From an uncultured Dorea sp. (lineage in GTDB: Bacteria > Bacillota > Clostridia > Lachnospirales > Lachnospiraceae), in the NCBI GenBank assembly GCA_910584615.1, contig CAJUAM010000009.1:27371-91370 (forward strand): 64,000 nt of DNA, in the 5' to 3' direction. This document shows positions 51,452 through 60,640 of the stretch, in pieces. The position numbers and the translations under genes are program-made. Within the stretch, counting starts at the first letter, position 1. Each line of letters begins with the position of its first letter. The notes under the pieces are model-generated. The model was not told the origin of the DNA, searched no databases, and saw nothing but the letters and a program-made list of their open reading frames with translations.

Positions 51452-51481
51452 AGTATAACACTTTTCAGACCCAATTCACAA
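51452..51481 (-). promoter_or_regulatory. Promoter of the regulator/kinase operon
   Basis: On the minus strand TTGTGA (51476-51481), 18 bases, TATACT (51452-51457) with a TGT extension. Confidence 0.6.
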
Positions 51482-51489
51482 CTTCCTTC

Positions 51490-51518
51490 TTCCAATAAAG
51501 TTATCATTGTAGTATACT
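51490..51518 (+). promoter_or_regulatory. Promoter of azlCD
   Basis: TTCCAA (51490-51495), 17 bases, TATACT (51513-51518). The -35 is weak. It is back to back with the regulator promoter. Confidence 0.45.
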
Positions 51519-51549
51519 AGGGTAAAAAGTCAAATGATCGGGGTTAGAA

Positions 51550-52305
51550 ATGAATCGAAATAAAAATACCTTTATCAATGGAATAAAAGATGGGATCCCT
51601 ATAGCCCTCGGCTACTTTGCCGTGGCGTTTTCATTGGGAATCGTCGCGAAAAGAGCTGGCTTAGACCCTTTTCAGGGTTTTCTCTCCAGCTTCTTAAACC
51701 ACGCTTCCGCAGGAGAATATGCAGAGTTTACCGTAATCATGGCCAATGCGCCTTATGTGGAGATGGCATTTGTCATCCTGGTCACTAACATACGGTACAT
51801 GCTCATGAGCTGCGCGTTAAGTCAGAAATTCCATGCGGATACTTCCTATATACACCGCCTTTTCGTTGGTTTCGGGATTACGGATGAGATTTTTGGAATC
51901 AGCATTGGAAGAGCCGGAACTTTAAACCCATACTATCCTTACGGAGCGATGGCGATCGCCCTTCCAAGCTGGTCACTGGGCACTGCAATAGGGATCATAG
52001 CCGGCAATATCCTTCCCCCCTCCATTGTCAGTGCTTTAAGCGTTGCTCTGTATGGTATGTTTATCGCGATCATCATCCCCGCCGCAAAAATAAACCGGAT
52101 CGTAGGCGGCGTAATTATCGCAAGCTTTTTAACCAGCTTTGCCGTATCAAAGATCCCCCTGTTTGACCATATGTCTGACAGTATGAAAATAAGTCTTTTG
52201 ACTGTGATCATCGCCGGACTTGCCGCCGCTTTATTTCCAGTAAATGACGATGAAAGTGATCCGGCCGGTAATCCGGATAAAGAGGTGCCTGAATATGACT
52301 CATAA
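51550..52305 (+). CDS. azlC: AzlC family branched-chain amino acid exporter subunit
   Basis: Large subunit of the AzlCD (BrnFE-like) export pair. The N-terminus GIKDGIPIALGYFAVAFSLGI, then SSFLNHASAGEYAEF and VLVTNIRYMLMSCALSQKF, are family hallmarks; about seven membrane helices follow in 251 residues. The last 25 residues are hydrophilic. It overlaps azlD by 11 bases. The pair exports branched-chain amino acids or analogues in other bacteria; substrate here is inferred. Confidence 0.92.
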   Translation: MNRNKNTFINGIKDGIPIALGYFAVAFSLGIVAKRAGLDPFQGFLSSFLNHASAGEYAEFTVIMANAPYVEMAFVILVTNIRYMLMSCALSQKFHADTSYIHRLFVGFGITDEIFGISIGRAGTLNPYYPYGAMAIALPSWSLGTAIGIIAGNILPPSIVSALSVALYGMFIAIIIPAAKINRIVGGVIIASFLTSFAVSKIPLFDHMSDSMKISLLTVIIAGLAAALFPVNDDESDPAGNPDKEVPEYDS

Positions 52306-52606
52306 TATTTATCTCTACATACTTGTAGCCACTTTTGTATCCTTCCTGATCAGGATCCTTCCATTAACTTTGATCCGAGGAAAGATTAAGAATCCTTTTA
52401 TACGGTCATTTCTCTATTATGTACCGTATGTAACGCTTGCAGTCATGACTTTTCCTGCAATTATCACTGCTCCGCAGGTTCCTATTGCAGGAATTCTTGC
52501 ATTGATCGCCGGCGCTGCCGCCGCGTGGAAAGGTTTGAATATGATGGGGATCGCCGCACTGTGCTGTATCGTTGTGTTCGTGTGCGAGACTGTCGCGCAG
52601 ATGTAA
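52295..52606 (+). CDS. azlD: AzlD family branched-chain amino acid exporter subunit
   Basis: Small subunit of about 103 residues with four hydrophobic helices; FVSFLIRILPLTLIRGK, RSFLYYVPYVTLAVMTFPAI and the glycine/alanine-rich third helix are typical. The ATG at 52295 lies within the end of azlC, with AGAGGTG upstream; an upstream in-frame ATG would overlap azlC far more. A terminator follows at once. Confidence 0.9.
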   Translation: MTHNIYLYILVATFVSFLIRILPLTLIRGKIKNPFIRSFLYYVPYVTLAVMTFPAIITAPQVPIAGILALIAGAAAAWKGLNMMGIAALCCIVVFVCETVAQM

Positions 52607-52607
52607 A

Positions 52608-52640
52608 TACGGGCTGATCAAATCAGCCCGTACTTTTTTT
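52608..52640 (+). terminator. Terminator after azlCD
   Basis: TACGGGCTGAT (52608-52618) pairs perfectly with ATCAGCCCGTA (52622-52632) over a 3-base loop, followed by C and seven Ts. It also lies at the end of the convergent mannosidase operon. Confidence 0.9.
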
Positions 52641-52646
52641 CAATGA

Positions 52647-55070
52647 TTACCTGATATCATACACACTCTTTAAGTGTATCCCTTTTGCTTCCCCAGAGAT
52701 GATCTTCACTCGTTTTTCATCCCCGTTCAGATCAAAATAATTATCTGACAGAATAAAATCTTCTTTTTCATTCTGGATTTCCACACTTTTCGCGTATGCT
52801 TCTGCTGACACGATGATCTCGTCTCCTTCTACACGGTAAGAAAGCCTGGGATCTTCATACCTGAAATACTTAGGATAGGAAAAGATGACCGTTCCTTCTG
52901 ATATCGTCTCCCCATCCTGGCACAGCTCATAGCTGACATATTCTGAAAATACATCTAAGTCCGGCAGCAGTTCTTTGTCAAGCCATACGCTTGAAAGCGC
53001 CGGAACATCTATCTCCTTACTGCCGCCGTCACGCAAAACTTCTGCTTTCGCGTTCCTCACTGCCCATGACACTAAGACTTTCTGTCCGCTTCTTGTCTCA
53101 TTTGCCACATTAAGCTGCATGGACTTTTCAAACACAAAATGCTCGCGGTTCATATCCGCTTCCTGTGTCATCATTCCTTCTTCCTGGCATGAAATCATAA
53201 GCGGAGCAAAGAAACGCTTCTCTGCATAGTGCAGCGCCTTCCATCTTCCGCAGTAATCAATAGAAGACCAGGAGATGACCGGCCAGCAGTCATTAAGCTG
53301 CCATACGATCGCACCCATGCAGCGCCCCCTGTTTCTACGGAAATGCTCCACCCCGTACCGGATCGCGTCTGCCTGCAAAAGCTGGGATGCATAGATCAAA
53401 GTCTTAAAATCTGTAGGATAAAGATAGATCTGCTGCAGATAATTCATGATCTTTCCATTAGCCCCGTACTGTCTCTGATGCTTTTCCATCACGTAGGAAA
53501 AAATATTCATATCCTTCGGATCATCCGTAAAAGTCTCAATGGTCTTCTCACTTGGAAAAGACTGAAAACCAAATTCAGACGCATAGCGGAAATAGTATTT
53601 CCGGTATTCGGAAAACGGACGGTTTCCATGCCACACCTGCCAGTAGTGAACATCCCCTCTGTCTGGACTGTTCGGTTCATCAAAAGCCCCTCCGGAAGAC
53701 GGACTCGCCGGCCAGTAGAATGTCTGCGGGTCATATTCCGCCAAAACTTCCGGGATCAGCTGCTCGTACATGATAACATAGTCACGTACTTCCGTTTTCT
53801 TTGTTACCCAGTGATGTCCCTCTTCCACAAACATCTCCATCTCATTATTGCCGCACCACAAGCCCAGACAAGCATGATGGCGAATACGCTTTATATTGTC
53901 AATAAACTCCTGGCGGATATTTGCCTTAAACTCTGGTGTAAGCTCATAAACAGCACAGGCAAACATAAAATCCTGCCACACCACAAGTCCCAGCTCGTCG
54001 CAAATATCATAAAACCAGTCATCCGGATAATAACCGCCGCCCCATACTCTGACAGTATTATAATTCGCCGCTGTACATTGCTCAAGAAGCTTTCTTGTAG
54101 TTTCTTTTGTGACCCTCCCAATGAGATGATCTTCCGGAATATAATCCGCCCCCATAGCAAAAATAGCAACGCCGTTTACCTCATGGGCAAAGCTCTCTCC
54201 CCATTGATCTTTTTCAATCTTCATTGTCATTGTCCGAAGACCGATCCTTCTTTCCCAGACATCAGCTTTCTCTCCGTCAGCATAGAGAGTCACTTTTACC
54301 GTATAAAGAGGCTGATCTCCATAGCCGTTGGGCCACCAGAGCATAGGCCGCTCAATGCTGATCTTTTTCGGAGAATCCCCATAATGACTGGTCATTCCGT
54401 CCGGATCAGTAATCTCTACTTCATAAAGGGCCTCTCCTGGCACCTCAAGATGCAGGTCAACCCAGTCTTTTGTATGCTCCTGCCTGATATATACACTGTC
54501 AAGCCTTGCACCCTTTATCCCAACCAGGGACACCTTCCGGAAAATCCCTGCGTCCGGCAGATGTGCTCCCCAATCCCATCCGAACATGCAGTGAGCCTTC
54601 CTCATATGGACAAACCCGTCCATAGCGTCCTCCGACCCCAAAGTCCTGCATTTTTCAAATTCCTCTCTTATATGCTTCAGCGGAGAATGCAGTATGATCC
54701 GGAGCACATTCTCTTTTTCCTTTATATCCCCGGTCACATCATACTCCCAGACCCTGTGCATATTAAACGCTTTTCCAATATATCTCTGATTAAGATAAAT
54801 ATCCGCGATCGTGTCCAGACCATCAAAACGCAGCAGTATCCTGTCCTGTCCGGCAAATCCCCCATCCAGTTCAAAGCGCGTCTCATATTCATAATCATCC
54901 TCCATCAAAGGAAGAGCGCGGATCTCATTATCCTTCCAAAATGGATCCTCCATATCCCCATTTTGCAGCAAATCAGTGTAGACCGTCCCCGGAACAACTG
55001 CCGGGCGCATTTTATGGTCTCCTCCCATCCGCCTCATCTGCCAGTTCTTATTCAGTACTTGCTGTATCAT
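52647..55070 (-). CDS. Beta-mannosidase, GH2 family
   Basis: Removes terminal beta-linked mannose. The GH2 layout is present: sugar-binding jelly roll with WKDNEIRALPLMEDDYEYE and DTIADIYLN, immunoglobulin-like domain with MLWWPNGYGDQPLY, then the TIM barrel with RVWGGGYYPDDWFYDICDE, shown in part by RVWGGG. Acid/base Glu is in WCGNNEMEM (near 408) and the nucleophile in ASEFGFQSFPS (near 499); WQLNDCWPVISWSSIDY closes the site. These features match mannosidases rather than beta-galactosidases. 807 residues, no signal peptide, so it works inside on imported oligosaccharides. Last gene of the sugar operon. Confidence 0.92.
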   Translation of the reverse strand: MIQQVLNKNWQMRRMGGDHKMRPAVVPGTVYTDLLQNGDMEDPFWKDNEIRALPLMEDDYEYETRFELDGGFAGQDRILLRFDGLDTIADIYLNQRYIGKAFNMHRVWEYDVTGDIKEKENVLRIILHSPLKHIREEFEKCRTLGSEDAMDGFVHMRKAHCMFGWDWGAHLPDAGIFRKVSLVGIKGARLDSVYIRQEHTKDWVDLHLEVPGEALYEVEITDPDGMTSHYGDSPKKISIERPMLWWPNGYGDQPLYTVKVTLYADGEKADVWERRIGLRTMTMKIEKDQWGESFAHEVNGVAIFAMGADYIPEDHLIGRVTKETTRKLLEQCTAANYNTVRVWGGGYYPDDWFYDICDELGLVVWQDFMFACAVYELTPEFKANIRQEFIDNIKRIRHHACLGLWCGNNEMEMFVEEGHHWVTKKTEVRDYVIMYEQLIPEVLAEYDPQTFYWPASPSSGGAFDEPNSPDRGDVHYWQVWHGNRPFSEYRKYYFRYASEFGFQSFPSEKTIETFTDDPKDMNIFSYVMEKHQRQYGANGKIMNYLQQIYLYPTDFKTLIYASQLLQADAIRYGVEHFRRNRGRCMGAIVWQLNDCWPVISWSSIDYCGRWKALHYAEKRFFAPLMISCQEEGMMTQEADMNREHFVFEKSMQLNVANETRSGQKVLVSWAVRNAKAEVLRDGGSKEIDVPALSSVWLDKELLPDLDVFSEYVSYELCQDGETISEGTVIFSYPKYFRYEDPRLSYRVEGDEIIVSAEAYAKSVEIQNEKEDFILSDNYFDLNGDEKRVKIISGEAKGIHLKSVYDIR

Positions 55071-55135
55071 CTTTATTCTCCTCCTTAGATTTTCCGATAT
55101 CTTATGATGCTTTTTTTCTCCCTATAACACCCCGC

Positions 55136-55816
55136 TTATTTTGTCTTCGGATATTCGTTGCATAACAGGCGGTACGGCTCTTCATCCTCCTCTATCTTCG
55201 GGAAACGGCCGATCGGCTCATAAAACCGGTTGTCATTTTCATCATCATTGCACATAGACACCTCTCCCAGAAGCACATCGCCGCTGCCCTCTTCCACATG
55301 AAAATCATGATACATATAGGGATAGATGGTAATGCTTTCCCCCGGCGTCAGTCTTACCTTCGTACCCGCGGGAACTACAAACTCACGTCCGTCACAATTT
55401 ACCGTAACATCCGTATCAGCAAACTCTCCGTCTTCTGTAGAATTATAAACCGTGATCAATACATTTCCGCCGCCCCGGTTGATAATATCCTCCATTTTAT
55501 TCCAATGGAAATGCATAGGCGCCATCTGACCTTCCTTTACAAGAAGAAGTTTCTCCGCGTATGTTTTCGTATACTTGTCTATCTTAAGATTGCCGTTCCG
55601 GATCGTAATAAGAGAGAACCCTACTTCGTCAAATTTTCCAAGACCGTAATCTGTGATATCCCATCCCAGCATGTTATCCCGGATCTCGTTATATTCTGCC
55701 CCTTTAGTCTCCCACTCCTTCGCGCTCCACTTGCAAAAGGGCGGTATTTCAAAACCATGTGCTTTTATCATTTCCTCCATATGTCTGATTTCAGCATTTA
55801 TCTTTGATCGTTTCAT
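55136..55816 (-). CDS. D-lyxose/D-mannose ketol-isomerase
   Basis: Cupin-fold isomerase of the Lyx_isomer family. The metal-binding residues are visible in MHFHWNKMEDIINRGGG (His 102, His 104, Glu 109) and MYHDFH (His near 170). Known members interconvert D-lyxose and D-xylulose and also D-mannose and D-fructose. About 226 residues, as usual. Between a mannosidase gene and an epimerase-like gene, the mannose-to-fructose reaction is the likely job; this is inference. Confidence 0.87.
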   Translation of the reverse strand: MKRSKINAEIRHMEEMIKAHGFEIPPFCKWSAKEWETKGAEYNEIRDNMLGWDITDYGLGKFDEVGFSLITIRNGNLKIDKYTKTYAEKLLLVKEGQMAPMHFHWNKMEDIINRGGGNVLITVYNSTEDGEFADTDVTVNCDGREFVVPAGTKVRLTPGESITIYPYMYHDFHVEEGSGDVLLGEVSMCNDDENDNRFYEPIGRFPKIEEDEEPYRLLCNEYPKTK

Positions 55817-55821
55817 CTTAA

Positions 55822-56880
55822 TTAACTCCTTCCATTTAGTAAATCCTCTGCCTCTTGTTCCACTTCATCAATCTGCCGGCCTGTAAGAAAAGCCAGTACG
55901 ATTCGCTTCTTTTCCTCACTAAGCGGTTCTATCCGGTGAAGATCTTTATTCTTTTCATGATACGGCCTTCCGTATACACTGGAATTAGCTGGTTCCAGTC
56001 CAATCACATAATCTCCCGGCGCGATAGATTTCCACTGCATAAAATAAGGCAGCTCGTTCACATTATATTCTATTTTGATCCCAATTTCCAGCTCTCTGTT
56101 AATAATTGCAGCAAATGTATTGCCTTCTTTATCTGCGGCCATCTCATGAAGAAACACATATTCCGGTTCATGATCCTTTGGCGCTTCCATCCTGTTCCAC
56201 TCTTTGACATGAGGTGCTGCTGCCTCGTCTCTTGGAACTACTCTTTTCGTCGGAAGAATGATCTGCGCTGCTTCATCTAAAAGCGGATAACCTATATTCA
56301 TATGATACAAAAGCATCATCGGCTCTGCCCTAAACCCTTCGTTTATAACCTTGTCTTCAATGCAGATCCTATTATCCCCATACCGGGTCATGATCTTTCT
56401 TCGCACTACAAGATTCTCCCCAAAGAGCTCTGCCTCCCGCATCTCCCCCGATACACTCACAACATAGTCCTCTCCCTGCCAGCATGCATCCGCGCTTACA
56501 TGCTCCGCCGGAGTCGTACGTATCCTTCCATGCATGGGATAATCCCTGCCGCCTATTCGGCATGGCGCACATATATTTTCGAGTCCGCAGGTGAACAGCA
56601 TACCGCCCATAATACTGCGCAGCGCCTCATCCCCATTCGTATCATAATGGCCTCGCCCCATAAGACCCGGCTTTGATAAAAAACTTATATTGTGTCCCCG
56701 GAAAGAAACATCTGCGATATCAAGACATTTATCCGCCATTACCGCAAACCTCAGAGGTCCGTTTTTTATATCGTATACCCTCATTCCCCTGGCTCTTCCC
56801 TCATCATGTGTCATTGGGCGCACATGCATGAGCTGCTGCATATTTCCTGTCAGGCCAAGAAGCCTTTTCTTTCTGTCCAT
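55822..56880 (-). CDS. DUF4432 aldose-1-epimerase-like protein
   Basis: Galactose mutarotase-like beta-sandwich protein of 352 residues in the DUF4432 family. Visible conserved parts are MADKCLDIADVSFRGHNISFLS, in short DKCLDIADV, then GLENICAPC, YPMHGRIRTTPAEHV (His), LLYHMNIGYPLLDE (His) and VIGLEPANSSVYGR (Glu). These suit a mutarotase-type active site. It ends 5 bases before the isomerase gene. The likely role is to interconvert anomers of the released sugar; the exact sugar is unknown. Confidence 0.82.
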   Translation of the reverse strand: MDRKKRLLGLTGNMQQLMHVRPMTHDEGRARGMRVYDIKNGPLRFAVMADKCLDIADVSFRGHNISFLSKPGLMGRGHYDTNGDEALRSIMGGMLFTCGLENICAPCRIGGRDYPMHGRIRTTPAEHVSADACWQGEDYVVSVSGEMREAELFGENLVVRRKIMTRYGDNRICIEDKVINEGFRAEPMMLLYHMNIGYPLLDEAAQIILPTKRVVPRDEAAAPHVKEWNRMEAPKDHEPEYVFLHEMAADKEGNTFAAIINRELEIGIKIEYNVNELPYFMQWKSIAPGDYVIGLEPANSSVYGRPYHEKNKDLHRIEPLSEEKKRIVLAFLTGRQIDEVEQEAEDLLNGRS

Positions 56881-56969
56881 TTTAATGCTCCTTTCCGCGC
56901 ATCATCTCTATTTAAGAAAGGCAGCCCTTTCCCGACCGGTCTTAAGAGCTGCTTTTCTTTTATTTGCTT

Positions 56970-58463
56970 TTACTTTGAAGCTTTCCATTCATCAATCTGT
57001 TTCTGCATTTCTTCTATAACTTTATCAATACCTGTCGCCTCTAATTTTTCCTGAAGCTTTGGCAGATACTCTTTTGGATCGACGCTTCCTGTATACAGCG
57101 ATTTTCCAAACTCATCCATTACATTTCCGAATCCAGCCACCTCTGTACTGACCGGCTCGATGTCAAAGTCAAATCCAAAAGACGGAGCATCGATGGATGC
57201 AGTATTGAATTCTTTAAATACAGCCCATTTATCCACCGGCTCATTTTCCAATACATAAGTATTGAATAACCCACCTTGCACCCAATAAGAAACTGAATAA
57301 TTCTTCCTTGTCTCTTCGTTCAGTTTGATTTTGTTGTCATACACATAAGGTTTACCTTCTGCCGCTTTCGCCTCGTCAGCCGGAACCTCTGTCTTATCCC
57401 AATGCTCGCCTTCGATACCATAGTTCAAAAGATTTCTCAGATACTCATCTGTATTGATAAGGTCCAGAAGCTCCACCGCTTTTTCCGGGTGCTTTGTCTG
57501 TGCGTTGATCGCTGTCAGCGCTCCGCGCGCGGAGATATTGGTCACATAAGTATCCATGATCGGAGTAGCCACTACTTCATATCCCAGGTCCTTGCCCCAT
57601 ACAAGCTCAGCGTAGGGCTGGCCGTCTCCTTTTGTCACAAAACGCTTTATAGATTTGTCATCAGTAGCAGTCGCCGCGTCCTTGTTGATATAACCATCCA
57701 GATAATATTTTCGCATAGTAGCCAGAGTGGATTTCATCTTTTCCGTCTCAAATACATTCTTAACGGTAAGCGTATCGTCGCCGTATTCAATCCCGACCGG
57801 ATCCTGGATCAGATCCATGTAAATCGGCGCAGAATAACTGCTGGTCAGATACATCGGCACTACATCCCGCTCTTTTTCCTTGATCAGCTTAAGCCATGGC
57901 TCTAAGTCCTCCAGGCTGTGGATCTCATCTACCGGCACTTTATATTTATCAACATATTCCTTTGTAAATACCCACATGGGCATACTTCCGATTTCCTTTT
58001 CGCTTGGGATTCCATAAGTCTTTCCCTGTACCTTTGCGGCCTCCCAGAAGCGCTCGTCGATATTTTTATACATCTGTGTATCTTTAATGTAATCGTCTAT
58101 CTGGAGAAACGCGCCTTTGTTGGCATTCTGGAGATAATTGTTCGCCCATGAGCAGGTAAAGCACATATCCCATTCGTCTCCCGTGTTGATGACAACCTGC
58201 ATTTTCTGGTCATAATCACCCCATCCAGCCGTGTTGATCTTAAGTTTCACGCCGATCTTCTCTGAAATGTATTCATTCACCTTCTCAAGAACCTTATCCT
58301 GATCCTTTTGCGCATCACCGATCTGCCACCATGTAAGCTCCACGATCTCATCCCCGCTTGAATTAGTCTCTGCTTTCTTTCCGCCGCATCCTGTGAGCAT
58401 CCCTGCTGTCATGGCAATGGCAAGTCCTGCCGCCGCGAATCTTTTTAACATATTAAATTTCAT
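56970..58463 (-). CDS. Sugar ABC transporter solute-binding lipoprotein
   Basis: Lipoprotein with lipobox MLTGC (Cys near 26), about 497 residues. The mature part is an extracellular solute-binding protein of the LplA type: VELTWWQIGDAQKDQDKV at the start of the fold (in short TWWQIGDA), MCFTCSWANNYLQNANKGAF region, GIPSEKEIGSMPMW, and a C-terminal DUF3502-like part with FGFDFDIEPV and GFGNVMDEFGKSLY. The ATG at 58463 lies 8 bases from GAGGAGG. Works with the two permeases encoded upstream. No ATPase gene is near, so a shared MsmK-like ATPase is expected. Confidence 0.92.
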   Translation of the reverse strand: MKFNMLKRFAAAGLAIAMTAGMLTGCGGKKAETNSSGDEIVELTWWQIGDAQKDQDKVLEKVNEYISEKIGVKLKINTAGWGDYDQKMQVVINTGDEWDMCFTCSWANNYLQNANKGAFLQIDDYIKDTQMYKNIDERFWEAAKVQGKTYGIPSEKEIGSMPMWVFTKEYVDKYKVPVDEIHSLEDLEPWLKLIKEKERDVVPMYLTSSYSAPIYMDLIQDPVGIEYGDDTLTVKNVFETEKMKSTLATMRKYYLDGYINKDAATATDDKSIKRFVTKGDGQPYAELVWGKDLGYEVVATPIMDTYVTNISARGALTAINAQTKHPEKAVELLDLINTDEYLRNLLNYGIEGEHWDKTEVPADEAKAAEGKPYVYDNKIKLNEETRKNYSVSYWVQGGLFNTYVLENEPVDKWAVFKEFNTASIDAPSFGFDFDIEPVSTEVAGFGNVMDEFGKSLYTGSVDPKEYLPKLQEKLEATGIDKVIEEMQKQIDEWKASK

Positions 58464-58485
58464 TATCATTTCCTCCTCATTAATA

Positions 58486-59448
58486 CTACTCTTTTACTGC
58501 GCCTACCGTCAATCCATTTACAAAATATCTCTGGAAGAACGGATAAGCAAATATAACCGGCAATGTAGAAATTACTACGATTGCCATCTTGATCGTCTCT
58601 TTCGGCATATTGGCTGCCGCCGTGATGCCATCTACGCCCATTGTTGCCTTATTATTGGCAAGCCAGTCTATGGAACTTTCAATCTGTATCAAAAGATACT
58701 GGAGCGGGATCAGCTCTTTGTTATCCATATACATCATTGCGTTAAACCAGTCATTCCAATATCCAAGAGTTAAAAACAACCCGATAGTCGCAAGCCCCGG
58801 AAGCGCCATTGGGATAACGATCTGAAAGAACAGTCTCCACTCTGACGCGCCGTCAATTTTTGCTGACTCTACCACTGCATCCGGGATGCTGGTCTTAAAA
58901 AACGTCCGCAGCACGATGATGTTAAAGGAGTTTAAACAAAGCGGCAAGATCAGCGCCCAAAGTGAATCCTTAAGCATAAGTACTTTTGTTACGATCAGGT
59001 AATTAGCGATCATACCGCCGCTGAAAAGCATTGGGATGGTGATCACGGTTGTAAAGAATTTCCGGTACGCATAAGTTTTTCTGGACAGCGCGTAGGCATA
59101 AGTTCCTGTCAAAAGCAGTCCGATGATCGTTCCCACGATGGTGATGAAAATCGTCACCCCGTAACTTCTCAGTATGTTCTCGCCTGCGCTGATGATATAC
59201 TCATAGGCATATGTACTGAACTTCTCCGGTATAAAACGGTAGCCATTCATTGCCAGCGATTCCTCATCCGTAAATGAGATGATCATAACAAATATGAACG
59301 GAATCACGCAGACCAGTGATAGAACTGCCAGAATAATATTAAACAGAACATTTGTCGAACTTTTAATCTGATTATACTGGCTCTCTCCCGCCTCGATCTT
59401 CCTTATCCTTTTTTCCATTTTCCTTCTGGACATTATTTTATCAGCCAC
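58486..59448 (-). CDS. Carbohydrate ABC transporter permease (LplC/YtcP type)
   Basis: Six-helix permease of the CUT1 group, 320 residues. The EAA loop is ESAKIDGASEWRLFFQIVIPMALPGLATI, of which AKIDGASEWRLF is the key part. GYRFIPEKFSTYAYEYI follows the first helix. The C-terminus is PFFQRYFVNGLTVGAVKE, the common ending of this class. It lies 22 bases before the solute-binding gene and 15 bases after the other permease. Confidence 0.92.
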   Translation of the reverse strand: MADKIMSRRKMEKRIRKIEAGESQYNQIKSSTNVLFNIILAVLSLVCVIPFIFVMIISFTDEESLAMNGYRFIPEKFSTYAYEYIISAGENILRSYGVTIFITIVGTIIGLLLTGTYAYALSRKTYAYRKFFTTVITIPMLFSGGMIANYLIVTKVLMLKDSLWALILPLCLNSFNIIVLRTFFKTSIPDAVVESAKIDGASEWRLFFQIVIPMALPGLATIGLFLTLGYWNDWFNAMMYMDNKELIPLQYLLIQIESSIDWLANNKATMGVDGITAAANMPKETIKMAIVVISTLPVIFAYPFFQRYFVNGLTVGAVKE

Positions 59449-59463
59449 AATTCTTTCCTCCTT

Positions 59464-60426
59464 CTAAAATAATGCGTTCTCGTTGTCAATCTTTGACACG
59501 ATCTTATTGGCGATCATGATCAGGACAAACCCAACAGTTGACTGGAACAGCGCCGCCGCAGAACTCATCCCGATCTCACCGCTGGTCTTAAGCGCCCGGA
59601 AAATGTAAGTATCAAGTACATTCGTCACCGGATACAGCGGGCCGGAATTTTTCGGCAATTGATAGAACAGTCCGAAGTCTGCTTTAAAGATCCCTCCCAC
59701 AGACATGATCAGCAGGATTGTGATCACCGGTTTTAAAAGCGGCAGTGTGATGTATTTGATCTGCTGCCATTTTGTCGCCCCGTCCAGAACAGCTGCTTCA
59801 TAGTATGTTTTGTCAATTCCGCAGATCGATGCGAGATAAACTACGGTATTATAACCCATCCCTTTCCACTGGCTCATAAAGATGATGATAAAGGGCCAGA
59901 ACTTTTTCTCCGTATACCACGATACCGGTTCTCCTCCAAACTGCTGGATGATCGCGTTAAAGCAGCCTTTTTCCGGATTAAGGAATGCGAATACGCAATA
60001 GCTTACAACTACCCATGACAAAAAATAGGGCAGGAACATAGAACTTTGGTATATCTTCATCATTCCCTTATTCTTAAGCTCATTCAGAAGCAGTGCGAGC
60101 ACCACCGGAACTGCCACGCCAAGGATAATAAATGTAAAATTATAAAGCACTGTGTTTCTCACAATAATCCATGCATCGCCGCTGCTGAACAAGAACTTAA
60201 AATTGTCAAACCATACTGTCTCACTGGTAAACAGATTGTAGAAAAATCCGTCCCCTGAGAGTCTGAATTTCTTAAACGCTACCAGTATACCAAATAACGG
60301 CAAATACGCAAAAAACAAAAACCAGATTGCTCCTGGCATGCTTAAAATCAGCAGCTCCTTATTCGCCTTCAGCCGTTTCAGGAAATTCCCCTTCGGCTTT
60401 GGCGCTTTTTTTGTGTTAGCTTTCAC
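59464..60426 (-). CDS. Carbohydrate ABC transporter permease (LplB type)
   Basis: First permease of the importer, 320 residues, six helices. The EAA loop is YEAAVLDGATKWQQIKYITLPLLKPV with DGATKWQQ as core. FLPYFLSWVVVSYCVF and PGAIWFLFFAYLPLFGILVAFKKF (in short YLPLFGILVAF) are typical. The N-terminus is basic. The start is a GTG at 60426 with AAGGAGGAGG upstream. First gene of the transport operon; a promoter lies about 80 bases upstream. Confidence 0.92.
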   Translation of the reverse strand: MKANTKKAPKPKGNFLKRLKANKELLILSMPGAIWFLFFAYLPLFGILVAFKKFRLSGDGFFYNLFTSETVWFDNFKFLFSSGDAWIIVRNTVLYNFTFIILGVAVPVVLALLLNELKNKGMMKIYQSSMFLPYFLSWVVVSYCVFAFLNPEKGCFNAIIQQFGGEPVSWYTEKKFWPFIIIFMSQWKGMGYNTVVYLASICGIDKTYYEAAVLDGATKWQQIKYITLPLLKPVITILLIMSVGGIFKADFGLFYQLPKNSGPLYPVTNVLDTYIFRALKTSGEIGMSSAAALFQSTVGFVLIMIANKIVSKIDNENALF

Positions 60427-60503
60427 CTCAAAACCTCCTCCTTTTTATAACTGTCTATCAACTTACCGGTTCGTTAATCTGCAGTGTGTCTTTGTGTATA
60501 TTA

Positions 60504-60545
60504 ACTATATCATTGTGCACTTTTTATGAAAAGTTGAAAACTTTT
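60504..60545 (-). promoter_or_regulatory. Promoter of the sugar transport operon with overlapping palindrome
   Basis: On the minus strand TTTTCA (60527-60532), 17 bases, TATAGT (60504-60509) with a TGA extension. The -35 overlaps a palindrome AAAAGTTgaaAACTTTT (60529-60545), which could be an operator, for instance for the YesN-like regulator encoded next door. Confidence 0.45.
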
Positions 60546-60592
60546 AGGTTCATTGTACATATTCTAGGGACATGACCGGGATTTTTCCACAC

Positions 60593-60633
60593 AAAAAAAT
60601 CGTGAAATAATTTGTCCACCATTTCACGATTTT
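60593..60633 (-). terminator. Terminator after the yesN-like gene
   Basis: AAAATCGTGAAAT (60596-60608) pairs perfectly with ATTTCACGATTTT (60621-60633); on the minus strand seven Ts follow. It separates the regulator pair from the transport operon. Confidence 0.88.
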
Positions 60634-60640
60634 GTCCACT

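Noticed and set aside
53229..55088. Long open frame (about 619 codons) on the plus strand opposite the beta-mannosidase gene
   Set aside because: It is fully antisense to a clear GH2 enzyme, has no family motifs and shows the low-quality composition of a shadow frame.
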